Source of the DNA: Eutreptiella sp. 'Long Island Sound 2002'
Taxonomy: Eukaryota; Euglenozoa; Euglenophyceae; Eutreptiales; Eutreptiaceae
Direction: 5' to 3'
Assembly (NCBI GenBank): GCA_964036045.1
Contig: OZ038381.1
Span: 156,072,352-156,136,351, forward strand
Length of the DNA stretch: 64,000 nt
Of the stretch, positions 34,720 to 47,193 are shown piece by piece. The notes beneath the pieces were generated by a model. The model did no database searches. It had not been told where the DNA came from and saw only the letters and a list, made by a program, of their open reading frames with translations. Numbering within the stretch: position 1 is the stretch's first letter; each line of letters starts with the position of its first letter. The position numbers and the translations under genes were made by a program.

Positions 34720-36740
34720 ACATCAGTGGGCATCCAGAAGGCAAAACCATACAATATTACCCAACATATCATTGGCAATAGTGGCCTAGTAAACATGTGA
34801 TGCAGATTCCAAAGCTCGTACTCGAAACCCCTCTCATGGAATGGTAACACATAGAACCAGTAAAATATTATTTCAAGGAAAACGAGCACAACGGTTGAAA
34901 ATATTCCACTTGTTAGGCGGTGAATTTCTTGCACGGCATACTTCGGGTATTCACAAACACATTCCATGCTTTGCTGCCCACCAACCTCCAACCACTCCTC
35001 TGTGTGTGTGGGAATCATATGGCTACATTGCCCCTTTTGTCCTGGGGCTTGCCCAGCACGCACCCAACGCGGTACCTTTGTATTAACCATCTTGGCTCCA
35101 ACCCCAACTTTATCCTCACCTAGGGAAGTCCCCCAAATAGACCGTAATGGACTGCCAACCTTCGGTGCAAAGCATGTTGCGTAAGCCGAAATATGAGAAT
35201 TCAGCAACACAAAACTGTCACTTAGAATGTGCTTAACAAATAATATTATTCCCACATGTGTGGGTGTTAATACATTCAGAACAATGGTGCTCCTTACACT
35301 CACTACAGACTGTGACGGTGGAGCGCTTGTGACAACACAACACACACACCGCTACCCCATGCTCTCCCTCATCCTAAGTTGTGGCCAAGTTGCTCTTGTC
35401 CGTCCAAACAGGAGGCAAAACATGGTCCCATGGTCCATGAAGAGGGTGGCGGATCTGCCGTCGTATGCAAAACTCAGAAAAATGCCTTCTCGGGGGTACC
35501 CAATAGAGGGGGAGAAAAATGAGATGTGGCCACATCACCCCTGCCCCCCCCCCCTTGCACTTGACTTCTGCATTTTGGATGTCATCGGTCACTGTAGCAT
35601 GAGAACAGACGGGAGGCTAGAAATAGACTTGCCATATGTGCGGAAAAATGGGTAGGAACTGCTAAGCCCCGTGTAGGCTGTAACAAAATACTGTTTGGCC
35701 CATCATTTGGCCCTCGTCTGTTTGGTACTGCAAATCATACTTTTTTTTTTTGCATTGTGGCTTTCCACCTATCCGGCTGGGCTCTCCTAGATTGCACATC
35801 ATATTTTTCTATTGCCCTGGTTCTCTATAAGACCGCATGCTAAACATGGTGTCTAGACACAACAATGGAACAAACACATGGGACAAAAATTGTGGTGCAT
35901 GGGGGGAATCCTTGCACTACGTGCACATTGCGCGCTACTTTTAGACTAGATCCCCTTGTGAAGAACGCCCATACCGACCCCTTCCAAACACCCTCTAAAT
36001 TAGGCCACCCCAGCTACCCTAGCTTAGGACGGTTGCGCACTACCTTCCCTTCCCATCTGTTGCCATGAAATAATGTCCCTTGAATATTTGAATCCCTTTA
36101 GGATCCCAAAGACGAACACCCGCCAATGTCACGAGGGACAAAGGAAAGTCTTTCTACCCATCAAATCTCGGCAACAACACAATTCAAGTAAGACTACACA
36201 CGATACACATTTGCCCACCCATGCATCCTCAAATTATCAAGCTGCCCTTTGTCAAATGGTTGATCTTCATTTGCACGCGGTTGATCTTCATTTACACGCT
36301 TGCCATCTACATGTTGATCTTTACCTTGACCATTGCATCCGACGCAGGATGCAAATCAACAAAGGCTGATGGAGAGTACCCACTTTGAGAGCTGCCATAG
36401 TGGGGAGAAATCAACCTAGAAAGTAGAGCATGCGGCGAGTGAAAATAGGTGGAAATGGGGGGAAATGCGTGAAAACACAAAAATGCCATATCTCTCTAGG
36501 ATATCCAGAAGGTGCCAACACGGAGCAAATTCGCATTTCGGCAGGGTTTTCTCATGTTTTGGTCTACCGCAGCAAAAATGTTGTTACCTCGGGGGGGGGG
36601 GGGGATGTGTATGCTTTTTGAAATCTGTGCGAAAAGGCCGTTTCCGAAATGTATGGGTCGGGGGGTGTACGTGGTCAATTTTGAGCATGGAGCTGTAAAC
36701 GGGACGAGGCACAGGGCACAAGCAATGCTCCGAGGATGAC
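34720..36740. other. Non-coding DNA; one hydrophobic minus-strand frame, unrecognised
   Basis: A minus-strand open frame around 34566-35345 contains a hydrophobic middle that might form two membrane helices, but it has no family resemblance and overlaps the plus-strand relic. Copies of the CTACAT-ACCCCTGCC dispersed unit occur near 35015 and 35530. A TTGCACTACGTGCAC motif lies at 35912. Confidence 0.35.
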
Positions 36741-36743
36741 TCA

Positions 36744-37228
36744 TTAGTCCGAATCGGATTCCTTCTCATTGTTGCCCCTTTCCACAAGGGCTGGGACTCC
36801 ATTGGGGCATACACCCCCATGCTTGTGATTGGGATCATACTTCTTCAATTTTTCCCAATCCTGCAGCCACCCTATGTTCAGGGGCATGGCCCATAGGCCG
36901 TCAGTTGTGAGGTCCACATTTCGCTATTTGGTGAGCTGGACCTTGCGCCATGGAACCCACGGTATGGTACAAAATATCTTGTTTGATGCCCCCATGTATT
37001 TCTGGCGACCTGCATGTTTCACATTTTCCTCCAAACCCACATCAATGCAGGTTGCCAGAAATTCATGCTGCGAGGCCTTGGTCAGGTGAGACTTGACTTG
37101 TTATCCCAAAACTGTGCTGCAAAAGTAGCGGCCTCGGAAGCGGATAGAACCTGGTGTTCCTTGTGGTCGCATGCAGGTTGCTGTGATCCGCCTGTACGAG
37201 GCCTTTTTGCGGTGCTGGGAGTGGCCAT
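36744..37228 (-). pseudogene. Unidentified small gene, hidden by a frameshift and a TAG
   Basis: ATG at 37226-37228 starts MATPSTAKRPRTGG (basic, NLS-like) and continues about 46 codons to FAAQFWDNK. A shift to the next frame near 37095-37105 then gives HLTKASQHEFLATCIDVG and EENVKHAGRQKYMGASNKIF. TAG follows at 36924-36926. Beyond it the same frame runs on with NVDLTTDGLWAMPLNIGW, LQDWEKLKKYDPN and an acidic end SDSD before TAA (36744-36746). Composition and continuity across both breaks make this a real gene or recent relic of about 160 residues. I do not recognise the family. An intron could replace the frameshift, but no good splice pair was seen. Confidence 0.5.
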
Positions 37229-37229
37229 G

Positions 37230-40200
37230 CGACCAATCTGCGTGCTCTTTTGCGAACCAAAGGCTTCTGTGGTGCATTTGGCGATGCAACAGCACATGGC
37301 GAGAATTTGTACACGGACATGGTGACTGCCTGTTGAAAAAATCAGGCAGCAAACTACACAGGCAACGTCCAAAAAGGACAAAAATCTCAAACATACTGTC
37401 AGTACAACATGCAGACCCAGCGTGTTCCAAACAGCCCTTTTCGGGGGCTTTCCGGATATACCCACATACCTATGGTACACATAGTGGGCACAAATGAGGT
37501 AACAATGACACTGATCCCTGAAAATGCTCCGTGTTGGCACCTTCCTTACCGTCCTAGAGAGATATCCGATACAAAAGAATCACCAAAATATGTGTTATCA
37601 AACAATAATGATGCCCCTAGTACACAAAATATGGGTTTCTACTACGGCCAGACGCCCAAATAGTTGCACTGCGTGCGCACTGCGCTTAAGGCGCCCCTGT
37701 AGAACAACTGTTAAACACAAGGCAAAGAGGTTGACGGTAAATAAACAATTGTTACGTGCATTTTTGTGCATAATGTTCTGGTACATAAGCAAAATGTGCC
37801 AAAAATAACGTAATGTTGCTGCGCAAAATCACACCTACTCCTAGGAAGTAACTATTTCCAAAAAACATCAGAATTTCGCAGCATGTGCAACAATGACCTG
37901 GAAAATCTATGAGAATGGTTGCACCTTGTGCAGAGCACCTGTGAAGATAAATGGATTGGGTATTTGGTCAATATGCGCAGAGAAGCGTTTTCACTTCACA
38001 GCAGAGCAGCATGCTTTTGGGTCATCAGAGTGCTGGGAGGTGCAATTGTGGCATCAAAGAATGATTCAGCAGCCTATGCCCACACGCATCGCTGTCTCGA
38101 GTTGTGCATTTGCTTGGATGATTGCTGCTGCCTGCTGCACAGCCGCTGCTGCAAACGGGCGGGAGTGCTATACTGGCGAAATCAAGGAGGCTGGGCCGGC
38201 AGGTTCCAGCTGACATCCCAAAATACCAGCTCAACGACAACGACCCTTACGTGCGCACAGTGCGCACAACAACTGCATTCAACACGCACAGAAATCAAAT
38301 CGTTGGTACGTCGAAGTAAATCTAATAGACAGCTTATACAACACCATTGAGCAAGGAGTATGGGCCGTGTCATAAATACAAGACGGATGGAAACGTCCCA
38401 CAACCAAAACGCTACTGCAATATTTACATAGTCTCTTGGACACAACCAGTTTCCGGGCAAGGACATGCTGGATGGATTGAGTCTTCAAAACATGCTCTGG
38501 TCACACTAAAGATAATCCAGTGCTGCAGAAAGACATCAGGGGATTTGGTAGATCACACGTGATACCTAGCAATCTGAGCACCCAAACCAACCAAGTACCA
38601 CGGCAGCCACCCACCCTCAACATCTATAAAAGCTCATAACCCCAAAATTTTGCAAAACAGGCAAAAACAGGAGACATTGACACATATGAACGCGTACCCA
38701 TGGTTGTGCTGGGGCGTAGCGTGCTTTGCGTGTTAATGGTATGTGTGCGGACGCTCTACGATGCACACAGTGTGACTGAGGGCTATATACCCTCGAAAAC
38801 AGAGCTTGCCGTGGCATATCAGAGACCAAACAGACAAGGCGAAATGCTAACAAATGTACAAACAAAGCGATCTCAAGTCTGGTTTTCCTGAAAATTGGAG
38901 AGACCGAATTTGAAACTTAAACAGCACAGTTAAGCAAATCTCACTGTGAAATAAATGCAGCTCAAGTGATGGACTCCCAAGAAGAATCAGCCCAAACTTG
39001 CAGCCCCTCCATAGCATTTTGCCATGCCACATGCGTTGTCCCAGTCCCAGCCTCTGTGCGTATGAATACCTTCCTGCAACACTGTTGGCTGTGTCAGCTA
39101 CACGCTTGCCATTGAAATGTATATCAACTCTGGCTACCAAGAAAATTTTGAATAAGGGGCACAAACCACAGTCAATAGTGGCCTATTCTGGAAGAGGTAG
39201 TGAGATCACTGAAAGCCAAGCGCAACAGTGATGCACGGCTTTCGCTGCAGCAGATATTCACGCACAAATCTTTCTGTCAACACGCTCTTTGTGCTCTAGC
39301 GCCAGAGATGCAGGGCAAAAGCCCCAGACAGGCATGCAAAGGCACAGGCTGCCCGAATGAACAGAAGCCTCTGATGGCCCCAAGCCTCATGCTGAGACAT
39401 GTCCCTCTACGAGTGACACAGAGGGGGTCAGTGGTGGCACAGATTCGGCATCTAACCCCAGTCCAGTTGTTTATGAGACGCCTCAGCTTTAAGCAATATG
39501 GTCTTAGCCCCACGGTGTAATGCGTGCGGCGGAAAAGCGGGACTCGGAGGGGCTGCAGTCCCACACTGGGACCACAAACAGGGTGCTCGATAAATAATGG
39601 CCAAGTGACAACAGAAGTGTGCCGTAGCAACCCACCAAAAAATGCACAAAGTCCCAGTCACTTTTCTCAAAGCCGACAGACTGGGTCTCCTGTATCAGGA
39701 CGGGGGGCTGGGGGGGTGGCGTGCCAACCTTTGAATATTGCGAAACTATGCTTTTTGTGAAGACCGAAATACTTTTTCATATGGCGAATATTTCATGGCA
39801 GCTCTGCAAACTGATGGAAATGGATTTCTTTCTTGCTTATGGACAAAGTGGCCCAACTAGGGATTCACCACACTAGCAATTTACCAGTTGGCGACAGAGT
39901 ACCGCAGTGGGCCAAAAACTAGGAGGTCTAAAACGAGTGGAATACAGGGCTCCTACAATACGCATCAGATTTCCACAGTGCGGGCCCAGTGCAAGCATGA
40001 AAAGGGGCTGGGCAATAACAGCAGCAGAGTCTCAGATTGGGTTTCTAGCGCATCTGCATGTCCAAAACGACCTTGTAGAGTGACAACATAGATTAAGTGA
40101 CCGTACTGGATGACTGCACGGAGTCCATAGAGCGAAAGGGTTGTGCTGCTCTAGTAGCAGAAAAGATTGGGATTCTAGTAGTAGTGTGGAGGAGTGATTA

Positions 40201-40810
40201 GGAGGACAGTGGTGCTGTGCAAACATGCCAGTGCCATCTTTCAGAGCCTTCATTGCAGGTGAAATACAATACGGGCAAGAATCAGGCAACAAGTTGTGTG
40301 ACCAAAATTCTTTAACACAAGCTGATGAGAAGATCTTTTTCTTGTGTAGTACCATTGGCACAAGGTCGTCACTCTGCTACAGAACTCCGTCTACACTTGC
40401 ATGATGAGGGCGGTGGCACCCGATTGCGGCACTCGGGGGAAGTCGCAGGCAGGTCCTGCGGAGGTTCCCTCCTGTGCTGGCGTGTTCATTCGGCCTTGCC
40501 CAGGGGCTGCAGGGGCGAGGTGCAGGGGAATGTTCTCTTAAATCAGCAGAAAACCATCATCACTAGTTCATTGACCCGGCAAAGGTGCTCGCAGGTGAGC
40601 CTGAGTACAGGCGGAGGATTGCAATCACCACCCGACGCTCCCCTACCCTACCCCATCAGGGCTGCTGTGCATCTCAGCCCGACCTGCCCAGTACAGCTGC
40701 GCTGGAACTGTCAAAAAACTTGTGTCAAGCGTTCGGCAGCACGGGCTTGGGCACACCCGTTGTCGAGTGTCTCTTGTCTAGCACGCCCATGTCCATGCCA
40801 ATGTCCATGA
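37230..40810. other. No gene recognised
   Basis: Open frames are short and overlapping. The plus-strand frame 37919-38350 is Cys-rich but matches nothing known. Motif copies TTGCACTGCGTGCGC (37663) and CGTGCGCACAGTGCGCAC (38249) are present. No repeat arrays. Confidence 0.4.
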
Positions 40811-40814
40811 GGTC

Positions 40815-40842
40815 GTGTGTCTGTCTGTGTGTGTGTGCGTTG
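40815..40842 (+). repeat. (GT)n tract at the 3' flank of LINE copy 1
   Basis: A GT-rich simple repeat ends where the LINE 3' terminus TGTACTATTAAC begins. A second pure GT run (45241-45256) lies on the other side of the element. Confidence 0.8.
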
Positions 40843-40945
40843 TACTATTAACGAGGGTTGAAGGCTTTTAAAGTCCTGGCGGCTCTTGCGACGTACTATT
40901 AACAAGGGCAAGGGCCGATTAAAGTCCTGGACGCTGTGCGACGGG
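40842..40945 (-). repeat. 51-bp terminal monomers of the LINE 3' end
   Basis: Two units begin GTACTATTAAC at 40842 and 40893 (plus-strand reading) and share AAAGTCCTGG and GCGAC endings. The same unit ends the copies at 57838 and 60447. Confidence 0.8.
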
Positions 40946-41789
40946 TTAGGCGAGGGGGTTATGGGTTAGGGGCCGGCTGCGCCGCCCCCCCCCCCCCCGC
41001 CACCCACTCACCCCTGGTGCCGCGGCGCGACGGAAGGACTGGGCACCCCAGGTCAGGTGTCTGCCCCTTCTGCCCTCCCATGGCGCCGTCGCGGGCTCCC
41101 CGAGCGCCAGCGCGGCGCCCGGGCCCTGCAAGCCCCCGCCCTAGTGTCGTCGTCGCCCCCCCCCCCCCCGGGGGGAGGGTGTGCATAGGCCCCCCAGCCC
41201 AAACAGCGTGCGCTAGCGTGCACCTCCCGCCGCTAGCACCAGTCGAGGGTGCCCTTGTGGTGCCTGGAGCAGCAATGCCGCACCCCCCGGTGCCCCCTGC
41301 ATGACTTGCACGCGGGGGCCCTGTGCGCGTCGCACAGGGTCTACATGGGGCGTCACTGCCCCACCCTCCTCGTTCCGGGATGCTGCGCCGGTGGTGGCAT
41401 GTGCAGCTGGGGGTCATTGCTGCCCGGCGCCAGTGCATCTGCGCCCGCGTCTCGCGCCGGCTGCACCTTCGCGGCCTCCTGTGGGGGCGAAGGTGGGGAG
41501 GGTAAAGGGGGGGCGGAGGCTGGTGCCTCCCCCGTCATGCTGCCTGCCCCTCCTCCTCGTCCCTCTCCCGTGTAGCGCAGTGCGGGGGGGGGGGGGAGCC
41601 CGGCGGTGCCCGGGATGCCGTCAGTGCGCGCGATATCACGGGGCGCGCTGCCACGGGCTCCGCCGCCAAGGGCGGTGTTGTCACCGAGGGCGCTAGCGTC
41701 GGGGGAAGGGGGGGGGGGGGTGTAGCTGCCCTCCCAGCCCCATTAGTCCCAAGCCACTGAGGCTCTCCACCCATTCCGGTCGCCCCCCC

Positions 41790-43400
41790 CCCCTATGCCG
41801 GGGCGCCAGCTGGATCCCTTGGGGGGGGGGGGGATATTCCCCACCCAGGGCAGAGTACTCTGCACCCGGCCGCGCCGTGCCGATGGGCTGGGCGAGCGGC
41901 AGTCCAGCCGCCCGCCACCGCCGGTACTGGCGCCACGAAGGGGCGCTTGGCTGGCGGCTCCAGTGGTGGCTCCGGGGGCGCCAGCCACGCCTGCAGGACC
42001 CGTGAAGATGCCGATGCCCCCGCCACTACCGCTGGGTGGCCCGCGTGCCCCCGCCCGCAACAGTGCGCCACTCCCCGCCGCGTCAGCCAGCATTGCCCCC
42101 ATTGCGGCTGCGGGTGGACAAGGCACAGGCGGCACGGCGCCGGCCTGGCGTCCGCCAACGGCGGCAAGCGCGGCCAGACCACACCGAGTGCCCTCAGGCG
42201 CTGCGCGCGCACGATCTCGTACGGGCGCGCCGGGGCCCCTCCCCCAGGGCAGCACGGCAAGTACCCCGCCAGGAAATAGTCCTTGCAGCCGACCAGCGCC
42301 TCCAGAGCACCAAGAGCTCCAAGCAGTGCTGCCGAACTTGCTGCATGTGTTGCCGCATGTCGGGCCGGCACGCGAACACCAGCCGCTCCGTGCGCCGGCG
42401 TTTGCACGGAGCACGAACGCCGTGCTCCATGCGAACGGAGCACGGAGCGGCGGGTAGGAGCTACAGCCGGTCGGCCGCCCTTCGCAGCACTCGTGCCCGA
42501 TCCCGCAGCGACAGCACTTGCCGGGCGTGCCAATAGCCCGGCCTCGCCGAGAGCGCCCGGTTGCTATGGGACTCAAAGTCCAAGGCCAGCTCGGCGTAGG
42601 TGACCTAGCCTGGGCCCAGTACCCACTGCAGCGCCGAGGCCCAGTGCACCAGGGCCTCCGCAAAGCCGTGCTCCCATGGCCACCCCGCCAACGGGCCCTG
42701 CAGCAACTGCAGGGGGTCCCGCTCCGGGGCGGGGCGCAGCGGTCCATCCGCCAGCTGCTCCCACCCGTATCCCTGCCGTGAAACCGGGCCCCGACCCCGC
42801 GCTAGGCCAAACACCGTGGAGGCCACGCCTCCGCCCAACCTCGCCTCCTCCTCCGCCGCGCGGCAGGCCCACAGCACCGCGAGGTACATGCCGTACAGCC
42901 TGTACAGCCGCCGCCCTGCCTGGGCGTCTTCGCCCGCTCCCACCAAAGCGAGCCTAAGCAGGCCCGTGGCTTTCAGGCATACCGGCCAGGCCGCCGGTAG
43001 CGCCAGCGCCGGCAGTGCCTTGGCCTCCTGCAGCACCCATGGCATCCATGTCCGGCGCGCCGATTCCCAGCGCAGGCAGTCCCAAAGGATGTGCAGCTCC
43101 GTCTCCGGCGCCCCGCGGCAGAAGGGGCACATGTCCGACTGCAGAATGGCATGCCCCGCCGCCCTGCCCGCCGTCCACGTTGCCTCGGCCAGCAGCCCCG
43201 TAGGATGCAGCGCTCTCCCTCCGCGGAGGCAACCTGCAGGCCTTCCGAGCACACTGTCGGTGCACGGCTCCGCCCAGCCCCCCAAAGGTGCCCGGCCGTC
43301 GCCGCTCCTACTCCTGGAACGCCCGATAGCGCTGGTTGTTGCGCATGCGGTGGCGCAAGTCGCCTTCATCCGCTTGGACCAGGTGCAGGGGGCAATGCTG
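41790..43400 (-). pseudogene. LINE ORF2 C-terminal region (zinc finger and tail)
   Basis: The minus strand encodes CPFCRGAPETELHILWDCLRW, the C-terminal CCHC-like finger usual after the reverse transcriptase in many LINEs. It is followed by YRLYGMYLAVLWACRAAEE and QGYGWEQLADGP. It then reaches LGPG, a TAG, and VTYAELALDFES. The copy at 58-60 kb has Gln in place of that TAG. Upstream, LHLVQADEGDLRHRM is in another frame, so at least two frameshifts exist. Confidence 0.75.
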
Positions 43401-43845
43401 CCAAGGAGGACACCACAAGGTAAATACCTCGCACAAATGCGTGGGCAAAAGGACAGTGCCAGCCCCAGCAGGCGCCAGTGAACGGCCCCGGCTGCAGTCC
43501 GCAGCCCCAGCACACTCGCACATGCATCCACGCTCCCCGCACATACCTCCCACACCGCCGGCCCCCAAGCGACGGAGACCCAAATCCCCGATCCCCCCCT
43601 CCCCTCCAGCCCCGCGGCCGCAGGGGATGCAAATGGATGAAGACACAGCGGTGGCGAGGGCCCTGTTTTCCAAGGGCCACAGGTGCGCATCCTCGGAACT
43701 CACATGATCCCGCAATACCATAGAGGTTTTGACTCCGTGGAAAGACGCAATAACGAGTATATACACAGCCCCGCCCTGGTGCCGGGCTAAGTATACCGGT
43801 TGCACTACCGCCACATATGGGTCTCCCTCGTTCATAGTAGGGGTT

Positions 43846-45125
43846 GGATGGCTGGAGCCGCACGACCTGCGATCGCTGCTAGACCGCGCGCTGGACTAGT
43901 TGGCCCAGCTGCTGTAGCTGGTGGAGGACGAGGGCAAGTGGCGGGGGGTCCTCGCAGAGGGATACGCGTCCCTCATCCCGTAACCCGGGGAGGAAGGCCC
44001 CCTGGGCACCCGCTCGCTGACGGTCCCGTCCATGGTCTACCGGCTGTGGGCAGGGACTTGACTGCGGGATGTCCTGCTCTGGCAGGAGGCGTGGGCCCAC
44101 CCCGAGGCCTACGGCTTCCGCCCCTCGACAGGGCAGGGGTCACGGCCGTCCTCCTGGAGCTAGCGCGGCTCAAGGGGTGGAACCTGGCCGGCCTGAGCAT
44201 GGATTATGTCAAGTGTTTTGACATAATCCCACAGGCCGTGCTGCTGCGGGTGGCCCGGGAGCTGGGCATGGACAGGGGCACGCTGCAGGCCCTGGCCGCC
44301 ATGTACGGGCAGCTGAGGCGCGCCTTCCGGGGTGCCCTCAACGTGGTCCTCATCGATCTCCTGACCTCCATCTGGAAGATGAAGATTAATGACATGCGCA
44401 AGCATGTGGTGGGTGCCGCTCACGCTGAGCGGGGTGGCCATCCCGCTCTCGCGAGAGTTTTAAGCAGCTGGGCGTGGGGCACCGCCTGGTAGCAGAGAAA
44501 GGCACGGGCCCGGTCTTGCGCGGCCGCCTGGACAAGGGCCTGGCCATCATGTGTTGGGTGGGGTGTTTACCCACCTTCTCCATGTGGGAAGCAGCACTGG
44601 GTGCCCTGGCCAATTGCGTGGCGCTGCACGGGGTGGACTCCGTGGCGTTGTATGGAGTAGAGCTTGCGGACGTCGAGGGGCGCACCCTGTCGGCGGCGGA
44701 CACGGTGGCGGCCAAGGTGATTTGGGGCCCCACTCGGTGCTCGCGGGCCAAGGAAGTCCTCTAGGGCCTACTTGCCAGGGGCTTCTATGTGTCGCCCCTG
44801 TGGCGCGTGCAGTACCAGCGCCTACTCTGGCTCGCCCGCCGGGCACGCACGCCGGGCACCACGCAGACCTTGGTGCAGGCGGTGCTCGTGTCGAGACCCG
44901 CCGCCCTCCACGGGGCCCATGGGCAGGGCGCTGCAGGCCGCCCGCCAACTGGGTTGGCAGCGACACGAAGGCTGGTGGCACTGGGATGTGCTGCTGTACC
45001 CCCCGTTGCATAAGGGTGCAGCATGGGCATGGCGGCAGCCCGTGCGCCTGGCAGACCTTGGACAGTGGTCTGCGGTCCACATACCCCGGAGCGTGGTGGC
45101 CTTTGGCGCAGCATGTCGCTGCTGA
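43846..45125 (+). pseudogene. LINE reverse-transcriptase fragment (inverted 5' part)
   Basis: The frames contain GKWRGVLAEGYASLIP, VPSMVYRLWAG, LRDVLLWQEAWAHPEAYGFRP and GLSMDYVKCFDIIP (RT motif A region). After the expected fingers/palm order come WKMKIN, LGVGHRLVAEKG and ALYGVELA, then VIWGPTRCSRAKEVL. TAG follows at 44762, and the frame goes on with GLLARGFYVSPLWRVQYQRL, then GRALQAARQLGWQRHEGWWHW. The FxDD catalytic box is missing: the sequence jumps across it, consistent with an internal deletion. Further stops are two TAG and one TAA between 43897 and 43985, and a TGA near 44060. Confidence 0.8.
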
Positions 45126-45240
45126 CAGGCGGAGCCGTTTACATGTGACGCATGCCGGTAGCCTGTGGGCGGGGCATGCATGCGCTGACGTTACAGGGGG
45201 GGGGGGACCGTGATGCATGTGGCTGTGGCTGTCGGTGTTT

Positions 45241-45256
45241 GTGTGTGTGTGTGTGT
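45241..45256 (+). repeat. (GT)8 tract at the other flank of LINE copy 1
   Basis: Pure GT run beyond the 5' end of the inverted LINE part. With 40815-40842 it brackets the element. Confidence 0.8.
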
Positions 45257-45259
45257 GAG

Positions 45260-46830
45260 GGGGTGGGGTGGGGTTACACACATGTGCAAGTGTATAGCTA
45301 GGGTGAAGGAACTCCAGAGGGGGGGACCATTTAAAACGCTGGGGTACAGCTTCGCAGAAACATCTATCGATTGAACCTCGAATGTCCAGCTTCGAAATAA
45401 CCTAACATTTTTTCACCACAGAACCACCACCACGGCCACATCGGCATCGCATGGTAACGACATCTGCGTTGTTGGATGTGGCAGAAAGGGGTATATACAC
45501 ATCTGTCCACGTTCAAGCAGCGTCTCGGATGTGATGACGGCCACGACATGGATGAAGTGTGGGAAACTCAGAAAATCATCGAGAGCAATGCAACGGGGTG
45601 CATGGCATCCCAGTTTGGTGGTGACGCTGGCAACCTGCGAATTCATTGTCATGCAGACACCAGAACGGAATCACCTGTCTCTAGCAGGCCAATATGCTGC
45701 TTGTGGAGGCACACTGTGCTCGGAGGTGCTGAAAATGCATTAGCGGCTGCCGCATGGGCTTCATGCTGCGATGCATGCTGCCCTGAAGGCCATGTGGTGC
45801 CGGATCAATGTCCACCACAAGCCCAACCAGTGTGCACGGGGCGGAAAAATGAGGGGAAAATGGGTTTGGGGGATCGCATCCTGTGCACCCACAACTATGC
45901 TGAGAAAAAGGGTGCATGGGAAGGTGGACAGGCGGATCACGCAGAAACGTGCAAACTTTTTCAGCGGGAATTGAGAGGTCGATGAATGCCATTCCTGGGT
46001 CGCACAGCTGCAGTCGCAGAATTCGGAGGTCGGTAGATGCCAGTCGGAGGTGGCACAGCAGTCGCAGAATTTGGCTGCTCATGATTGCCAATTGGTGATG
46101 GCACTGCTGCAGTCGCAAAGGTCAGAGGTCGGTAGATGCCAGTCGGGGGTGGTACAGCTCCGATCCTGCGGGTGATAGCCTGGCTGTATGTGGGGTACTG
46201 TCTGTGCTGCTGTGCCGGTACGGCAGCCAGTCTGGGGTGCTGTGCAGCATATGGCGCTGCACTGTGGACCGCACCTGCAGAGAGTCAGCACCGGGCAGAA
46301 TCAACTTGGAGGAATAAGGGCACAATGTCTGGCTTTATCCCAATTAATTCCAGCAGGGCCCTGGCTATTAGTACAGGAGTGCAGCGCCAAGAAACACTCA
46401 ATCCCTAGCGCCGATTCAGCATGATCAAAAACGTGGTCAGCGTTCAGACATACTTTATCATGGGAAAGCATGACGTACAAAGATCATCAGGGCCTGTTTC
46501 ATGAGTCTTAGACCCCAATTTAATGACATGTGTTGATGGTGCAGTGCCACTGGTAAAGAGCTCCTAGGTGAGCTCTTTGCTGCGCCCTAAGCCCTGTGCA
46601 TGAAATGGCCAATTCCTTCGGGCAGGACCAAGGCATTTCACAACGCTGCCCTTGTGCGCTGGATGTATGTCCGCAGCAGGCTGGTAAATTACAGGGACCT
46701 GCGAGCTACTAGGGCCCCAAACGTAACTCAATCAATGACAATTGGCTCAAACATTCAATTCCGCACTTCAAAAAGATTGGTTGCCATCGTTTTTCATTTT
46801 CGTGGCATTGGCTTTGCCTACACCATTGTG
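45260..46830. other. No gene; 99-bp direct repeat
   Basis: A unit with GGTCGGTAGATGCCAGTCGG occurs at 46029 and 46128, part of a ~99-bp two-copy repeat. No family-like coding sequence. Confidence 0.45.
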
Positions 46831-47193
46831 CTATGTGACTGGCGCTGGTGAAAGTTCGCGACCTGTTTCTGCAAAGGGCAACCCTGTGACATTTGTGTGG
46901 TACATGGTCACCAGCTCAAGAGCTTTGCAAACATCCTCCAATGAAATCAACTTTCGACAGTCTTGTGTAAAGCAACGATTTGAGACAATGGACCCATAAA
47001 TGGGCTTGCTGGTGCGAAATGGGCCAGACATGGTTCAGGCTGCAGTGTTTTTTGTTTGGACAATAAGAGTTCATTCTCCTTGTTAGGAGGCACTGGTTTT
47101 GTACACACCACAGTTGATCCTTCCCGGTCCCAACAGTGAGGTGTTTTTTTCTTGGATGATTGCATGTGTGTGCATGTGTGACGCCCAATGATT
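46831..47193 (-). other. Unrecognised minus-strand sequence
   Basis: Short open frames of mixed composition that could be exon remnants following the 47.2-kb ORF. No motif or clear splice sites. Confidence 0.2.

Larger units (their letters stand above)
40842..45125 (-). mobile_element. Decayed LINE (non-LTR retrotransposon) with inverted 5' part
   Basis: The minus strand from about 43400 to 40842 carries the C-terminal zinc finger and tail of ORF2 and then the 3' UTR. The plus strand from 43846 to 45125 carries the reverse-transcriptase part of the same ORF type. The plus segment ends just where the minus segment begins in ORF2 order, judged by comparison with the copy at 57838-60446, and the element is flanked by (GT)n on both sides. 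This is the arrangement made by twin priming. The unassigned 43400-43845 lies between the two parts. Multiple stops and frameshifts show it is dead. Confidence 0.7.

Noticed and set aside
34566-35345. 259-codon minus-strand frame with hydrophobic middle, considered as a membrane protein
   Set aside because: No family resemblance, overlaps a better plus-strand relic, and the hydrophobic part is not bounded by recognisable protein sequence.
40936-41696. Pro/Arg-rich plus-strand frames in the 41-kb region
   Set aside because: They are antisense to the LINE 3' region, very GC-rich and without motif. The same happens opposite the copies at 58 and 60.6 kb.
44547-45281. 244-codon minus-strand frame at the right end of the first LINE
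   Set aside because: It is antisense to the RT-derived plus-strand sequence and consists of low-complexity Pro/Arg/Ala/His text.
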